This document shows, piece by piece, positions 36,482-45,799 of a stretch of DNA of 64,000 nucleotides. This DNA is from Candidatus Acidiferrales bacterium (lineage in GTDB: Bacteria; Acidobacteriota; Terriglobia; Acidiferrales; UBA7541), in contig DASYYH010000011.1 in assembly GCA_035934015.1 (NCBI GenBank), positions 124,001 through 188,000 on the forward strand, read 5' to 3'. The notes under the pieces are model-generated. The model did no database searches and was not told the origin of the DNA. It saw only the letters and a program-made list of their open reading frames with translations. The first letter of the stretch is position 1; each line of letters begins with the position of its first letter. A program made the position numbers and the translations under genes.

Positions 36482-37596
36482 GGATTTTGGTCCTGATCCG
36501 CGTCGTCAGTTGTTTTCTTGACCTTTTTCTTCTTGGTTTTTGCTTGTTCCGCCGTATAGGCCGCCTCGCTAATCACGCTGCCGCCCTCCACGGCCCCTGC
36601 GTCAACATAGCCGGCTTTCACCACCACGTAGCTGTCCTTGCGCAACTGGTCCAGATACTTTCGCAACGCCGGCTGAATTCTCTGCTGATAGAGCGCGTTT
36701 TCAACATCCGGCTCAACCTTCGCCAATGGCTGCAAACCGGCGTCATAATGCTCGTTCACGCGATAAATCTGCATGCCATTTGAGGCCGGAAGCACGTCTG
36801 TAACATCGCCCTTATGCAGGCTAAAGACCAGCTTCGCGAGCGCTGGCGAAAGCTCATCTTTTGGAAATTCGCCGATTTCCCCGCCCTGCGCCGCCGTCGA
36901 ACCTTCCGAAAAGCGCTTCGCAAGCGCGCCAAAATCTTCCCCTTCTTTCAGTCGCTTCAACAAGTTCTCTGCCTTTTGCTTGATTTCGAGCGTCTCGGTG
37001 GGATTCTTGTTTTCCGTGCTCAGGAAAATCACCGACAGATCCACTTCTTCTGGCCGTACGAATTCGTTCTTGTGTGCGTCGTAGTACTTCAGAACTTCGT
37101 CGTGCCCGATTTTGATGTTTGAGCCGACCTGTTCTGAAATCACGCGCTGCCGCAGCAACTCATTCTTCATGCTGTCCTTGTAGTCTTCCCACGAATAGCC
37201 CTGCCCTTCGACAGCCTTCTGCAGCGCATCCATGCTATCGAGGCCATTCTGCTGGCGGATATCGTCGAGCCGCTTGATGACGTCGGTGTCGACGCTGATG
37301 TTCAGGTCCTTCGCGCGCTGCACGAGCAGCGACTGATCAATCAAGTCGCGCAGGAGGTCCTTCTTTTCAGTCGCCAGCATGGCGCTGATCTTGTCCGGCG
37401 CGCATCCCTGGCAGCCTTGCTGCACTTCGCCCGGCAGGGCGTCCAAGGCCTTCTGATAATCGGAAAACGTAATGATGTCGTTGTTGACGCGCGCGATAAT
37501 CTCGTCGACGATTGTGCCAGTGGCATAAACAGCGGTCGGCAGAAGAATCGCAAAAACTGCTGTCCAGAAAATCACTGCGGATCGTTTCATAATCAT
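36478..37596 (-). CDS. SurA-like periplasmic peptidyl-prolyl isomerase
   Basis: A signal peptide (AVIFWTAVFAILLPTAVYA) leads into a SurA_N chaperone region (IVDEIIARVNNDIITFSDYQKAL) and a parvulin domain starting near FVRPEEVDLSVIFLSTE with GEDFGALAKRFSEGSTAAQGGEIGEF. The protein has one PPIase domain, where E. coli SurA has two. It should help outer-membrane proteins fold in the periplasm. A CQGC pair near residue 62-65 and a Lys-rich tail are distinctive. The gene is 12 bp downstream of mfd. Confidence 0.92.
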   Translation of the reverse strand: MIMKRSAVIFWTAVFAILLPTAVYATGTIVDEIIARVNNDIITFSDYQKALDALPGEVQQGCQGCAPDKISAMLATEKKDLLRDLIDQSLLVQRAKDLNISVDTDVIKRLDDIRQQNGLDSMDALQKAVEGQGYSWEDYKDSMKNELLRQRVISEQVGSNIKIGHDEVLKYYDAHKNEFVRPEEVDLSVIFLSTENKNPTETLEIKQKAENLLKRLKEGEDFGALAKRFSEGSTAAQGGEIGEFPKDELSPALAKLVFSLHKGDVTDVLPASNGMQIYRVNEHYDAGLQPLAKVEPDVENALYQQRIQPALRKYLDQLRKDSYVVVKAGYVDAGAVEGGSVISEAAYTAEQAKTKKKKVKKTTDDADQDQNP

Positions 37597-37608
37597 CGGA
37601 TTTTACCC

Positions 37609-40600
37609 CTACGTTTGTAGTTCAAGCAATACGTTTCTTACCGCATCGGTTATTTTTCCCGGTTTATGCTTCCATTGCACCCAGAGCGTTCCGGCCGGAT
37701 CAAGCCTCATATTCTTGCGCGTTCGAATGATTTTCACCAAGGTTTCCGGCTTTACCGGCGTATCTTCATGCCAGCGAATCGCAACGCTTTCGCCGCGTTT
37801 GTCGATGGACGCCACCAGCAATTTTTCCGCCAGCGCCTTCAGCAGCGCGTACTCCAGAAGATTTTCGACGGCGTGCGGCGGAGCGCCGAACCGGTCGCGC
37901 AGTTCCTCCAGCACTTCGCCGCGCATCTCTTCCGTCGAGACGCCGGCGATGCGCTTATACACGCGCAAGCGCGAGCTTTCATTTTCGATGTATTCCGCCG
38001 GGATTCGGATGTCCAGTCCAAGGTTTAGCGTCGCGCGCCGCTCCGGCTGAACGGCTTCGCCTTTGCGTTCCGAGACCGCGCGCTCGAGCATCTGGCAATA
38101 CATGTCAAAGCCGACAGCCTCGATGTGCCCGTGCTGCTCGCTTCCCAGCATGTTTCCCGCACCTCGCAGTTCGAGATCGAGAGCGGCAATGCGAAATCCG
38201 GCACCGAGGTCGCTGAATTCCTTGAGCGCCGCCAACCTTTGCCGCGCCAGACCGGAAAGCGAAGTCTCCGGCGGCACAAGCAGATACGCATAGGCGCGCT
38301 GGTTTGAACGTCCCACACGGCCGCGAAGTTGGTATAACTCGGAAAGTCCCAGGCGATCGGCACGATTGATGAGGATCGTATTCGCGCTCGGAATATCCAG
38401 TCCATTTTCGATAATCGTGGTCGCCACCAGCACATCGGCTTCATGACGCATGAATTTCATCATCACTTTGCTTAATTCCTGCTCGCTCATCTGCCCGTGA
38501 CCCACCACGATGCGCGCCTTCGGCACCAGTTCCTGGACCATCGTCGCGACCGAAGCGATGGATTCCACGCGATTGTGCACGAAAAACACCTGCCCGCCGC
38601 GCGCCATTTCTTCGGTGATCGCGCGGCGAACCAGATTTTTGTCAAACGGTGCAACCACTGTCTGAATTGCCAGCCGGTCTTTCGGCGGCGTTTCAATCAC
38701 GGACATGTCGCGCAGCCCAACCAGCGACATGTGCAGCGTTCGCGGGATCGGCGTGGCCGACATCGTCAGCACATCCACATTTTTGCGCATCTCTTTGATG
38801 CGCTCCTTGTGCGCGACGCCGAAGCGCTGCTCTTCGTCCACCACGAGCAAACCGAGATCATGGAATTTCACATCCTTCGAAAGCAGCCGGTGCGTTCCGA
38901 TGACAATATCAATTTTCCCGGCTTCCAGATCGGCAAGAATTTTCTTCTGCTCGCGCGGGTTTTGAAAACGGCTCAGCATCGCGATATGCACAGGAAATGC
39001 AGCGAATCGCCGGCGGAAAGTTTCGTAGTGTTGATATGCCAGCACGGTCGTCGGCGCCAGCACCGCCGCCTGCTTCGAATCTCCCACGGCCTTGAACGCC
39101 GCGCGCATGGCAACTTCCGTCTTGCCGTAGCCGACGTCGCCGCACAGCAGCCGGTCCATCGGCTGCGAACCTTCCAGATCGCGCTTCACATCCTCGATGG
39201 CGCGCATCTGATCAGTCGTTTCCTGAAATTCAAACGCGTCCTCGAATTCCGCCTGCCACGGCGTATCTGCCGGATACGCGTGTCCCTTCACGGCCTTGCG
39301 CTCGGCATAGAGCTTCAGCAGACGCTGCGCCATGTCGTTGACGGATTTTTTCACGCGCGACTTGCGCGCTTCCCACGCCTGCGCTCCCAGCCGGTCGAGC
39401 CGCGGCGTCGCGCCTCCGAGGGATTGATACTTCTGCACCAGATCCAGCCGCGTCAGCGGGACGTAGAGCTTCGCGTCTTCAGCGTATTCAAGCTGAAGAA
39501 ATTCGCCCATCACGCCGTCCACATTCACTTGCCGCAAGCCCTGAAAACGCCCAATCCCATGATCCACATGGACCACAAAATCGCCCGGCTTCAGTTCCGA
39601 AAAATCGCTGAAAAAACTTGCCGTCTTCGCGCGGCCACGTTTCCGAGCGGCGGGCGCGGCGACCGCCTCAAACAGATCCGAATTGCCAAAAATCGCGAGC
39701 TTCGTTGAGGAAAAGTCCACGCCCTCTTCAAGCGGCGCTTTGATCAGCACCGCGGCAGGAACGCTTCCGCCGCTCGCTTCATCCACCAACCGCGACGCCG
39801 TTGCTCCTTGTCCCAGTTCACCGAGCCGGTACGGCAACTCGTATTCGTGGCTGAGGTCAGCGAGTCGCTCCAGTTCTCCTGTGCTCGCCGCACTCAGGAG
39901 AACCTGCTCGCCTGCCGCCAGGCGGCCTTTCAGCTCGGCCATGAACGCGGCAACATTGCCGCGGTAACCCGTGGTCGGCCGCGTGGGCAGGCTAAACCGC
40001 GATTCACTTTCACCTTCGATGGCCAACTGTTCGAGTTTCAGCGCGGAAACAGATGTTCGGGCGCGGCGCCACTCTTCTTCGCTGAGAATGTAGCTTTCCG
40101 GCGGCGACGCGTTCGGTTCCTCCGCGGCCGCTTCCGCAAAATGCGCGCGATATTTTTCGAGCGCCGCATCGAGCGCTGAAGGCTCATCTTCGATTAGCAC
40201 CGCATTTTCGCTGAGCCACAGCAAATGCGACTCGCGCTCGCCAGTTCGCGATGATTGAAATTCCCAGCCGGGGAAAAATCCCGCAGATGGCTCCGAGCCT
40301 TCCGCGATGGAGCCTTCATGCCCCGCGACAATGAGTTCGCGCAATCGTTCCAGTTGTTCCGAGCTGCGCGGATAATCCGTCAGCGGCAAAAGCGTGATGC
40401 GCTCGAGCGAATTCGTCGAACGCTGCGTTTCCGGATCGAACTCGCGGATCGATTCCAGCGTGTCGCCGAGCAGTTCAAGCCGCACGGGCCGCTGCGCCTC
40501 GGGCGGAAAAATGTCCATGATCCCGCCGCGCACGGCAAACTGCCCGGCCATTTCGACGGTTTCTGCAGCTTCATAGCCGACGCTCGCCAGATGCGCGAGA

Positions 40601-41106
40601 AATTCCTCGCGCGGCACGTCTTCGTCGCGCTCCAGCGTCAGCGCCAGGCTGCGATAAAATTCCGGGCCGCGAAGACGCAGCACCGCCGCGTTCACCGGCG
40701 CAATCACCACATCCGCCTCGCCGCTCGTCAGCCGCCAGAGCGCCGTCGCGCGCGCTGCGGAAATTTCTGGATGAGGCGATTGGTGGTCATACGGCAGCAC
40801 TTCGTGCTCGGGCAGCGCCATAACTTGCGCATCGGATTTCCCAAGCGCGCGCAAAAAATAATCCACAAGCGGCTGGATGCTTTCGGCTTTCTGGTTTGAC
40901 TCGACGAGAAAAATGGCAGGCTTTGCCAGCGCCTGCACAGCCAGCGCGACGATGAGCGCTTTGGCCGAATCCGTCAGTCCCGCCAGCGAAACTTCGCGCT
41001 TGCCCGCTTGAGCGGTTGCGCCTCGCCGCAATCGGTCGAAGCACTCCTCGACCGAGCGCTCGTGGCCAATGCGCGAAAGCAGCTCGCCCGTCAGCGGAAG
41101 GATCAT
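37609..41106 (-). CDS. mfd: Transcription-repair coupling factor
   Basis: The 1165-residue protein has an N-terminal UvrB-like region with inert helicase features. An RNA-polymerase-interacting domain follows near residue 500 (LKPGDFVVHVDHGIGRFQGL), related to CarD. The SF2 translocase core has CGDVGYGKTEVAMRA (Walker A), VVDEEQRFGV, TMSATPIPRTLHMSL and TTIIENGLDIPSANT. The TRCF C-terminal domain ends it. Mfd removes stalled RNA polymerase and recruits UvrA. It overlaps rfaE2 by ATGA. Length fits the family. Confidence 0.97.
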   Translation of the reverse strand: MILPLTGELLSRIGHERSVEECFDRLRRGATAQAGKREVSLAGLTDSAKALIVALAVQALAKPAIFLVESNQKAESIQPLVDYFLRALGKSDAQVMALPEHEVLPYDHQSPHPEISAARATALWRLTSGEADVVIAPVNAAVLRLRGPEFYRSLALTLERDEDVPREEFLAHLASVGYEAAETVEMAGQFAVRGGIMDIFPPEAQRPVRLELLGDTLESIREFDPETQRSTNSLERITLLPLTDYPRSSEQLERLRELIVAGHEGSIAEGSEPSAGFFPGWEFQSSRTGERESHLLWLSENAVLIEDEPSALDAALEKYRAHFAEAAAEEPNASPPESYILSEEEWRRARTSVSALKLEQLAIEGESESRFSLPTRPTTGYRGNVAAFMAELKGRLAAGEQVLLSAASTGELERLADLSHEYELPYRLGELGQGATASRLVDEASGGSVPAAVLIKAPLEEGVDFSSTKLAIFGNSDLFEAVAAPAARKRGRAKTASFFSDFSELKPGDFVVHVDHGIGRFQGLRQVNVDGVMGEFLQLEYAEDAKLYVPLTRLDLVQKYQSLGGATPRLDRLGAQAWEARKSRVKKSVNDMAQRLLKLYAERKAVKGHAYPADTPWQAEFEDAFEFQETTDQMRAIEDVKRDLEGSQPMDRLLCGDVGYGKTEVAMRAAFKAVGDSKQAAVLAPTTVLAYQHYETFRRRFAAFPVHIAMLSRFQNPREQKKILADLEAGKIDIVIGTHRLLSKDVKFHDLGLLVVDEEQRFGVAHKERIKEMRKNVDVLTMSATPIPRTLHMSLVGLRDMSVIETPPKDRLAIQTVVAPFDKNLVRRAITEEMARGGQVFFVHNRVESIASVATMVQELVPKARIVVGHGQMSEQELSKVMMKFMRHEADVLVATTIIENGLDIPSANTILINRADRLGLSELYQLRGRVGRSNQRAYAYLLVPPETSLSGLARQRLAALKEFSDLGAGFRIAALDLELRGAGNMLGSEQHGHIEAVGFDMYCQMLERAVSERKGEAVQPERRATLNLGLDIRIPAEYIENESSRLRVYKRIAGVSTEEMRGEVLEELRDRFGAPPHAVENLLEYALLKALAEKLLVASIDKRGESVAIRWHEDTPVKPETLVKIIRTRKNMRLDPAGTLWVQWKHKPGKITDAVRNVLLELQT

Positions 41107-41579
41107 GACGGAATTTTCTGAATGCGTTCGATGATCGTCGAGGTGGAGTATCCCGGCTCGAGTGGAATGGAAACTACGCGCCCGCCCGCGGCTTCCACTT
41201 CTTCGCGGCCTACGACTTCATTCGGGCCCCAGTCGCTTCCCTTCACCAGCACATCCGGCAAGACGCGCGTGATGATTTCGCGCGGCGTCGGCTCGTCGAA
41301 CAATACGACGTAATCCACTGCCTCCAGTGCTGCAGCGACTTCTGCACGCTCCGCTTCGCCGACGACGGGGCGATTCACGCCTTTGTTTTCGCGGACGCTG
41401 CGGTCCGTATTCAGCGCCAGGATGAGAATGTCGCCCAGTTCGCGGGCAGATTCGAGAAGCCGGATGTGGCCGGGATGGAGCAGGTCGTAGCAGCCGTTTG
41501 TGAACACAATTCGGCGCTGAGCGGCCTTTTCCTCGGCCACTCTGCTGATCAACTCTTCCTGGGTAACTACTTTCCCCAA
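41103..41579 (-). CDS. rfaE2: D-glycero-beta-D-manno-heptose 1-phosphate adenylyltransferase
   Basis: The 158-residue protein is a cytidylyltransferase-fold enzyme with RIVFTNGCYDLLHPGHIRLLE (HxGH) and YSTSTIIERIQ near the end. It makes ADP-heptose for the LPS inner core and corresponds only to the C-terminal half of E. coli HldE; the kinase half must be elsewhere. The start is TTG at 41579. It is first in a unit with mfd. Confidence 0.94.
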   Translation of the reverse strand: MGKVVTQEELISRVAEEKAAQRRIVFTNGCYDLLHPGHIRLLESARELGDILILALNTDRSVRENKGVNRPVVGEAERAEVAAALEAVDYVVLFDEPTPREIITRVLPDVLVKGSDWGPNEVVGREEVEAAGGRVVSIPLEPGYSTSTIIERIQKIPS

Positions 41580-41670
41580 CGATTCCCCAGCGCGGTTTAA
41601 CGCGCATCCACTACAGCTGAGATTTTATCACGTCCACGCGAGACATTTGTTACGTCTCCGCACGAACTTC

Positions 41671-41698
41671 TTGGAACCATGAATTTCGATGTTATAAT
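41671..41698 (+). promoter_or_regulatory. Promoter of the flavin reductase gene
   Basis: TTGGAA (41671-41676) and a consensus TATAAT (41693-41698) are separated by 16 bp and lie 48 bp before the ATG at 41746. Confidence 0.65.
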
Positions 41699-41745
41699 TC
41701 CGATGTTCGATTTGACTCGCCCTTCACATTGCTTAAAGCGGCAGA

Positions 41746-42924
41746 ATGAAACAGATAGCGGTTGTTGGCGGAGGGCCCGCCGGGGCGCTCTGCGGCGAAA
41801 AACTGGCCAGCGCCGGATTCCGCGTCACGCTCTTCGATGAGCATCTGGCCTGGGAAAAGCCCTGCGGCGGCGGCCTGACGCACAAGGCCATCGAAAAATA
41901 TCCCTTTCTCCTCAGCGGCCCGCAGAAGAAGAAGGAAATTTTCACCGCCGAATTGATTTCCTCGCAAGGCCATCGCGCGCGCTTCGAGATGTCGCGCCCA
42001 CTCGTGATCTATTCCCGCGCGGTTCTCAATGGATTGCTTCTCGACCGCGCCGCTGCCGCAGGCTGCGAAACCGTTCATGCACGCGTCACCGCGCTCGATA
42101 CGAACGGAACCGGCGTCACGCTGACTGCCGCCGGCCGCGAACACGCCGCCGATTTCGCCGTCCTCGCCACCGGCGCACGCAATCAGTTGCTGCCGGGCAC
42201 GACTCCGCTCCGCGCCGAAGATCTCGAAGTCACGCTCGGCTATTTTGTTCCCGCCGAAGAAGAAGTCGTAAAAATCAAATTCCTCGATCGCATGAACGGC
42301 TACATCTGGTCATTCCCGCGCGCCGATCATCTTTCCGTCGGCATCTGCGCCAAGATGGCCCAATACACGACGCAAAGCCTTCGCGGCCTGCTCGACGATT
42401 TCGTCCGTGATGAGAAAATCGCCGCGGCCGGCGCGCGCTTTTATAGCCACGTGCTGCCTTCGCCGCGCCTCGCCACTCTGCGCCATCGAAAAATTGCCGG
42501 CCGCAACTGGGCGCTCGCCGGCGACGCCGCCGCTTGCGTCGACCCCATTACCGGCGAAGGATTGTTCTACGCCCTGCGCTCCGGCGATCTCCTCGCCGAA
42601 TCGCTGATTCAAGGCCAGCCGGAAAGCTATCCTGCCGGCCTGCGCGCCGAATTCGTTGCCGATCTCGAAATCGCCACGAGCCTCGTGCGCCGCGTTTTTC
42701 GGGGGAGTTTTCTCGGCGGCGCCGTTACCACGCGCATGGTGCAATTCGCGCAGCGCAGCGCGACGTTCCGCGACCTCCTTCGCGATCTCTTCAGCGGCGC
42801 GCAGGATTACCGCAGCCTCCGCAAACGTCTCTGGGTGCAGTTCGGCGCGACGATCACCGAAGTCGCGCGCGATTTTCTCCGCGTGCCGCGCTCTGGCGAC
42901 GTCAGCGAAAAAGCTACGTCATGA
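41746..42924 (+). CDS. Geranylgeranyl-reductase-family FAD oxidoreductase
   Basis: The 392-residue protein starts with an FAD-binding motif, QIAVVGGGPAGALCGEKLASAGFRVTLFDE. It carries PCGGGLTHKAIEKYPF, the second FAD motif WALAGDAAACVDPITGEGLFYALRSG, and C-terminal helices. These are features of the geranylgeranyl reductase (digeranylgeranylglycerophospholipid reductase) family, which saturates isoprenoid chains; in bacteria such enzymes may act on menaquinone side chains or polyprenols. It overlaps the following thioesterase by ATGA. The precise substrate is not shown. Confidence 0.88.
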   Translation: MKQIAVVGGGPAGALCGEKLASAGFRVTLFDEHLAWEKPCGGGLTHKAIEKYPFLLSGPQKKKEIFTAELISSQGHRARFEMSRPLVIYSRAVLNGLLLDRAAAAGCETVHARVTALDTNGTGVTLTAAGREHAADFAVLATGARNQLLPGTTPLRAEDLEVTLGYFVPAEEEVVKIKFLDRMNGYIWSFPRADHLSVGICAKMAQYTTQSLRGLLDDFVRDEKIAAAGARFYSHVLPSPRLATLRHRKIAGRNWALAGDAAACVDPITGEGLFYALRSGDLLAESLIQGQPESYPAGLRAEFVADLEIATSLVRRVFRGSFLGGAVTTRMVQFAQRSATFRDLLRDLFSGAQDYRSLRKRLWVQFGATITEVARDFLRVPRSGDVSEKATS

Positions 42925-43406
42925 AGCGCAAACCCGCGAAGCGCCACGCGCTCAGGCGAAAATCCAGCGCCAAAAAATCAGCGGCGAAAAACCCTGCTCA
43001 CTCTTCGCGAAGGCCGAATACTTCACACCCACTCCCTCATTCGCTTTCGCTCGGTCTCTCCGCCATTGTCGAACGCGAAGTCCCCTTCGAGTGGACCATC
43101 GCCGCATACGACGCACGCCTGCCAACGATCTTCTCGACTCCCGCAATGATCGGCTTGATGGAAATCGCCGCGGCGCTAGCCATCCGCCCGCATTTGCCCG
43201 AAGGATTCATCAGCGTCGGAACGCGCATCGAGGTGGATCACCTGAAGGCTGTGCCGCAGGGAACACTGATTCAAGCCCGCGCGCGACTCTCTGGAAACGA
43301 AGAGCGATTCCTGATGTTTGAAGTGGAGGCGCTTGCAGGTGAACTGCTCGTGGGTCGCGGAAAAGTCTATCGCGCGATTATAGACCTGGCGCGTTTCCAG
43401 AAATAA
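42921..43406 (+). CDS. Hotdog-fold thioesterase
   Basis: The 161-residue protein has a basic, low-complexity N-terminus (MKRKPAKRHALRRKSSAKKSAAKN). A hotdog domain similar to the fluoroacetyl-CoA thioesterase group follows: TPAMIGLMEIAAALAIRPHLPEGFISVGTRIEVDHLKAVPQGT and LVGRGKVYRAII. The Glu in LMEIAAA and His in VDHLK are in the positions expected for substrate activation. It may hydrolyse an acyl-CoA. The start at 42921 overlaps the oxidoreductase stop as ATGA; the longer frame upstream lies inside that gene. Confidence 0.85.
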   Translation: MKRKPAKRHALRRKSSAKKSAAKNPAHSSRRPNTSHPLPHSLSLGLSAIVEREVPFEWTIAAYDARLPTIFSTPAMIGLMEIAAALAIRPHLPEGFISVGTRIEVDHLKAVPQGTLIQARARLSGNEERFLMFEVEALAGELLVGRGKVYRAIIDLARFQK

Positions 43407-43468
43407 ATTCCTGCCCTATCGCTTATTGCGCCAGTTTAAGTTTTTCGAACGCAGCTCATCAGCCGCAA

Positions 43469-43900
43469 TCAATACGACGCGCGGTGCGACGCGGCGCGCG
43501 ATTTTGGCGCCTGCGCCGCCGCTCGTGGAATCACCGTCGCCATCTTGCGAATCATCGCCAGGACGAGTTTCTTGTCATCCTCGGTCAGTGTCGTGCTGTA
43601 GCGCTTGATCTCCGCCAGAAAACGAATCTCCTCTTCGGAAAGCTCGCCCAGTGCCCGTTTCGTTTCGCGGTCTTGCGCCGTATCCGCGCCCGGAAAGAAA
43701 TCCGCCAGGTTGATGTCCATCGCCTCGGCAATCTTCGCCAGCGTTTCGAGCGACGGCACCGTGTGCCCGTTCTCCACGCGCGAAAGATAGCAGCGCAGCA
43801 GGCCCGTGCGCCGTTCGATGTCCCCCTGCGAAAGCCCGCGATCGTTGCGATACGACCGGATCACCTCGCCAATGTTCACTTTCGGTTTTTCTTTCGGCAT
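43469..43900 (-). CDS. XRE-family DNA-binding regulator
   Basis: The 143-residue protein has a helix-turn-helix near the N-terminus (IGEVIRSYRNDRGLSQGDIERRTGLLRCYLSRVENGHTVPSLETLAKIAEAM), then a helical region (LSEEEIRFLAEIKRYSTTLTEDDKKLVLAMIRKM) and a basic tail. AAGGAGAGCAA places the start at 43900 (MPKEKPKVN). The open frame continues to 44053, but its extra residues come from the palindromic repeat. A candidate promoter is at 43920-43948. Target genes are unknown. Confidence 0.9.
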   Translation of the reverse strand: MPKEKPKVNIGEVIRSYRNDRGLSQGDIERRTGLLRCYLSRVENGHTVPSLETLAKIAEAMDINLADFFPGADTAQDRETKRALGELSEEEIRFLAEIKRYSTTLTEDDKKLVLAMIRKMATVIPRAAAQAPKSRAASHRASY

Positions 43901-43919
43901 TTGCTCTCCTTGAAAGGGT

Positions 43920-43948
43920 ATCTTACTGGGCAACACCCCGACACGCAA
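43920..43948 (-). promoter_or_regulatory. Candidate promoter of the XRE regulator
   Basis: On the minus strand TTGCGT (43943-43948) and TAAGAT (43920-43925) are separated by 17 bp, 20 bp before the start codon. The -35 is weak. Confidence 0.45.
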
Positions 43949-44023
43949 GAGTAAACGCTTGCCAATTTGTGCAATCAGGTACAAAAGAGTAATGCCTTTC
44001 ATCTCGGCGGGATCATCGGGGCT

Positions 44024-44060
44024 ACTGCCTTTGTAGGGCCCGATAGATTTCATCGGGCCG
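44024..44060. repeat. Dispersed copy of the GGCCCGAT/ATCGGGCC palindromic repeat
   Basis: GGCCCGAT (44038-44045), 7-nt loop, ATCGGGCC (44053-44060) has the same 8-bp stem and loop length as the second unit of the tandem array near 2.9 kb. It is preceded by TGCCTTTGTAGG, the reverse complement of the CCTACAAAGGCA that flanks that array. This is therefore an inverted copy of the same element 41 kb away. Confidence 0.85.
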
Positions 44061-44283
44061 CGCTACGCACACCGCGCTTCAAACAAATCCCGCCAAAGGC
44101 CGTCCACAATTCGGTTCACATCAACTCAATTTTAATCGCTTATTCTTATTCTCATGGTTTTTTGAAAAATTTTGCGATTTCGGACACTGCCCAAATATAG
44201 GGCATAGGCCTTGCCTCCAAGCGTGCTCATCCGCAGGCGTCTCATGCGCATCGGCAAACTTTCAGAGGACGGCTGTCAGCAGG

Positions 44284-45165
44284 TCAGCTGGCAGGAGAAG
44301 GCAGAGGGAATGGCATTCGGCGCGGGCCGCCTTCCTTGGCCGCGCGCTTATCGGCATAAAGAGCTTCGTCGGCGCGCTTCAGGAGCTGCTGGGCGGTCTC
44401 GCCCTGCTGATAATCGGCCCAGCCGCAGGCGAAAGTGACCGGAACAATCTCGCCCGGGCATTCGATTTCCAGGCCGCTCACGCGATTCAAGACAATTCGC
44501 ACTTCTTCCGCCCGGCATTCCGGCAGGATCAGCATGAACTCGTCGCCGCCAAGCCGGACCGCGAGGTCGGACCCGCGAATGGCCCGCTTCAGCCGGTCGG
44601 CGAACGTGCGCAGCATCTTGTCGCCCATATCGTGGCCAAACTTGTCGTTGCATTGCTTCAAGCCATCGAGGTCCAGCAGAAGAACTGTCAGCGGACGGGT
44701 ATGCCGCCGCGACCGCGCAATCTCCTCGAAGAGCCGCTGCTCGCCGGAGCGCCGGTTGTGCAGATTCGTCAGCGGGTCGAGAACCGCCAGCTTATAGACC
44801 TCTTGCGTCAGCAATTCGACCTTGGCGACCGAGTCCACCTGGTCGGCAAGCTGGGACCGAATCTTGTTGATCAAATGCTGCTGATAAATCGTGTAAACCA
44901 CGAACAGCAGGACCAGCCCAATCAGTCCGCGCACCGCCTGAGAAAGGAAGAAAGAATACGTGCCTTCTCCCCAGTGCATGATTTCGGGAAACGCGAAGGA
45001 AGCCACTCCAACGGTCAGCAGCAGAATGACGAGCATGGCCGAAGAAGCCATCCACCATTGCCTGTGCTCCAGTTTCCTCAAACCGCGGCGAATTTCATGC
45101 GCGCGAGCAACCAGAGGATCTTCCGGCGGCATTTGGTCGGGCTTGATTGGAGACGAATCTTCCAT
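44284..45165 (-). CDS. Membrane diguanylate cyclase
   Basis: The 293-residue protein has two transmembrane helices (about 38-58 and 76-95), a short coiled coil and a GGDEF domain. The active site RLGGDEFMLILPE is intact (GGDEF at 206-210). RGSD at 197-200 lies five residues before it, so the product-inhibition I-site is also present; DPLTNLHNRR marks the domain start. It should make cyclic di-GMP and be feedback inhibited. The start at 45165 (MEDSSPIKPDQ) is chosen; the longer frame adds non-conserved residues. The next gene upstream encodes a PilZ protein, a possible receptor of the same messenger. Confidence 0.93.
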   Translation of the reverse strand: MEDSSPIKPDQMPPEDPLVARAHEIRRGLRKLEHRQWWMASSAMLVILLLTVGVASFAFPEIMHWGEGTYSFFLSQAVRGLIGLVLLFVVYTIYQQHLINKIRSQLADQVDSVAKVELLTQEVYKLAVLDPLTNLHNRRSGEQRLFEEIARSRRHTRPLTVLLLDLDGLKQCNDKFGHDMGDKMLRTFADRLKRAIRGSDLAVRLGGDEFMLILPECRAEEVRIVLNRVSGLEIECPGEIVPVTFACGWADYQQGETAQQLLKRADEALYADKRAAKEGGPRRMPFPLPSPAS

Positions 45166-45277
45166 TGATTTAGAATCTAAGCACAGAAAGGCTTTCAGGA
45201 CGTATAGTACTTTAGCGAGTGTGTTCTCAGATATAAACGGCGGGGCAAGACACTGAAAACTGTCTGACGAGGGATTA

Positions 45278-45649
45278 TTATTCGCGGCTTTCTGTGGCCG
45301 CTCGCGGCGCGGACGGCGGGAAGGAGATTTGCCAAAAAGTCTCCGCCGGGCTGGTGAACTCAATCCCGACGGCCCACTTCCCTCCAGCCGCTGCTTCGAT
45401 GTTTACGACGCGGCATTCCTGCTGCTCCTGGCTGTGCCGGTTGCGTACGCGCAGCGTCTGACCGTGGCGAACACTGGCTTCGAGGATCAGAAGGCCGCCA
45501 TGGGCGTTAACGTCCATGACTTGCGTCGCTTCACGAAAGGCTTCCGCTTCGCCCTCGAGCGCCGTAACTTCCACAGGGACGGCCAGCTTAAGGCGTTTAC
45601 TGCGGCGAAGCACCCTGCCCGTGGGGCGAACTTGTGACATTACGCTCAT
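45278..45649 (-). CDS. PilZ-domain protein
   Basis: The protein of about 123 residues has the c-di-GMP-binding RxxxR motif as RRSKRLKLAVPVEV and the DxNxxGG motif in QVMDVNAHGGLLIL, then a six-strand barrel pattern. It is a single-domain PilZ protein and probably binds c-di-GMP. The start is taken at 45649 (MSVMSQVRPTGRV); MSQVRP nine bases on is equally possible. The open frame further upstream runs through the tRNA gene and is not coding. It lies next to the diguanylate cyclase. Confidence 0.85.
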   Translation of the reverse strand: MSVMSQVRPTGRVLRRSKRLKLAVPVEVTALEGEAEAFREATQVMDVNAHGGLLILEASVRHGQTLRVRNRHSQEQQECRVVNIEAAAGGKWAVGIEFTSPAETFWQISFPPSAPRAATESRE

Positions 45650-45799
45650 GACGAAATCGCAGAATATTCTCAATCGGCGATTGGCAGCAATGGTACGGAG
45701 GCGCGGTTTGACTGGTACGCTCGTCCTAATTTGCAGCCTGTAAGGAGTCGTCAGCAGCGTCGCGGCGGGAATGCAAAAAGTGAGAAGTTGAAGCAAAGA

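Larger units (their letters stand above)
43901..44283. other. Gene-free region between the XRE regulator and the diguanylate cyclase
   Basis: The stretch holds the XRE promoter and a reverse copy of the 2.7-kb palindromic repeat. An AT-rich part (44105-44210) contains a small palindrome, GCCC / GGGC, around 44188-44202. I see no gene on either strand. Confidence 0.6.

Noticed and set aside
38497-39708. 403-residue plus-strand frame opposite mfd
   Set aside because: Antisense shadow; His/Arg-rich with no recognisable motif while mfd motifs lie on the other strand.
43901-44053. N-terminal extension of the XRE regulator (MKSIGPYKGSSPDD...)
   Set aside because: It translates the palindromic repeat and its flank; a good ribosome site marks the start at 43900.
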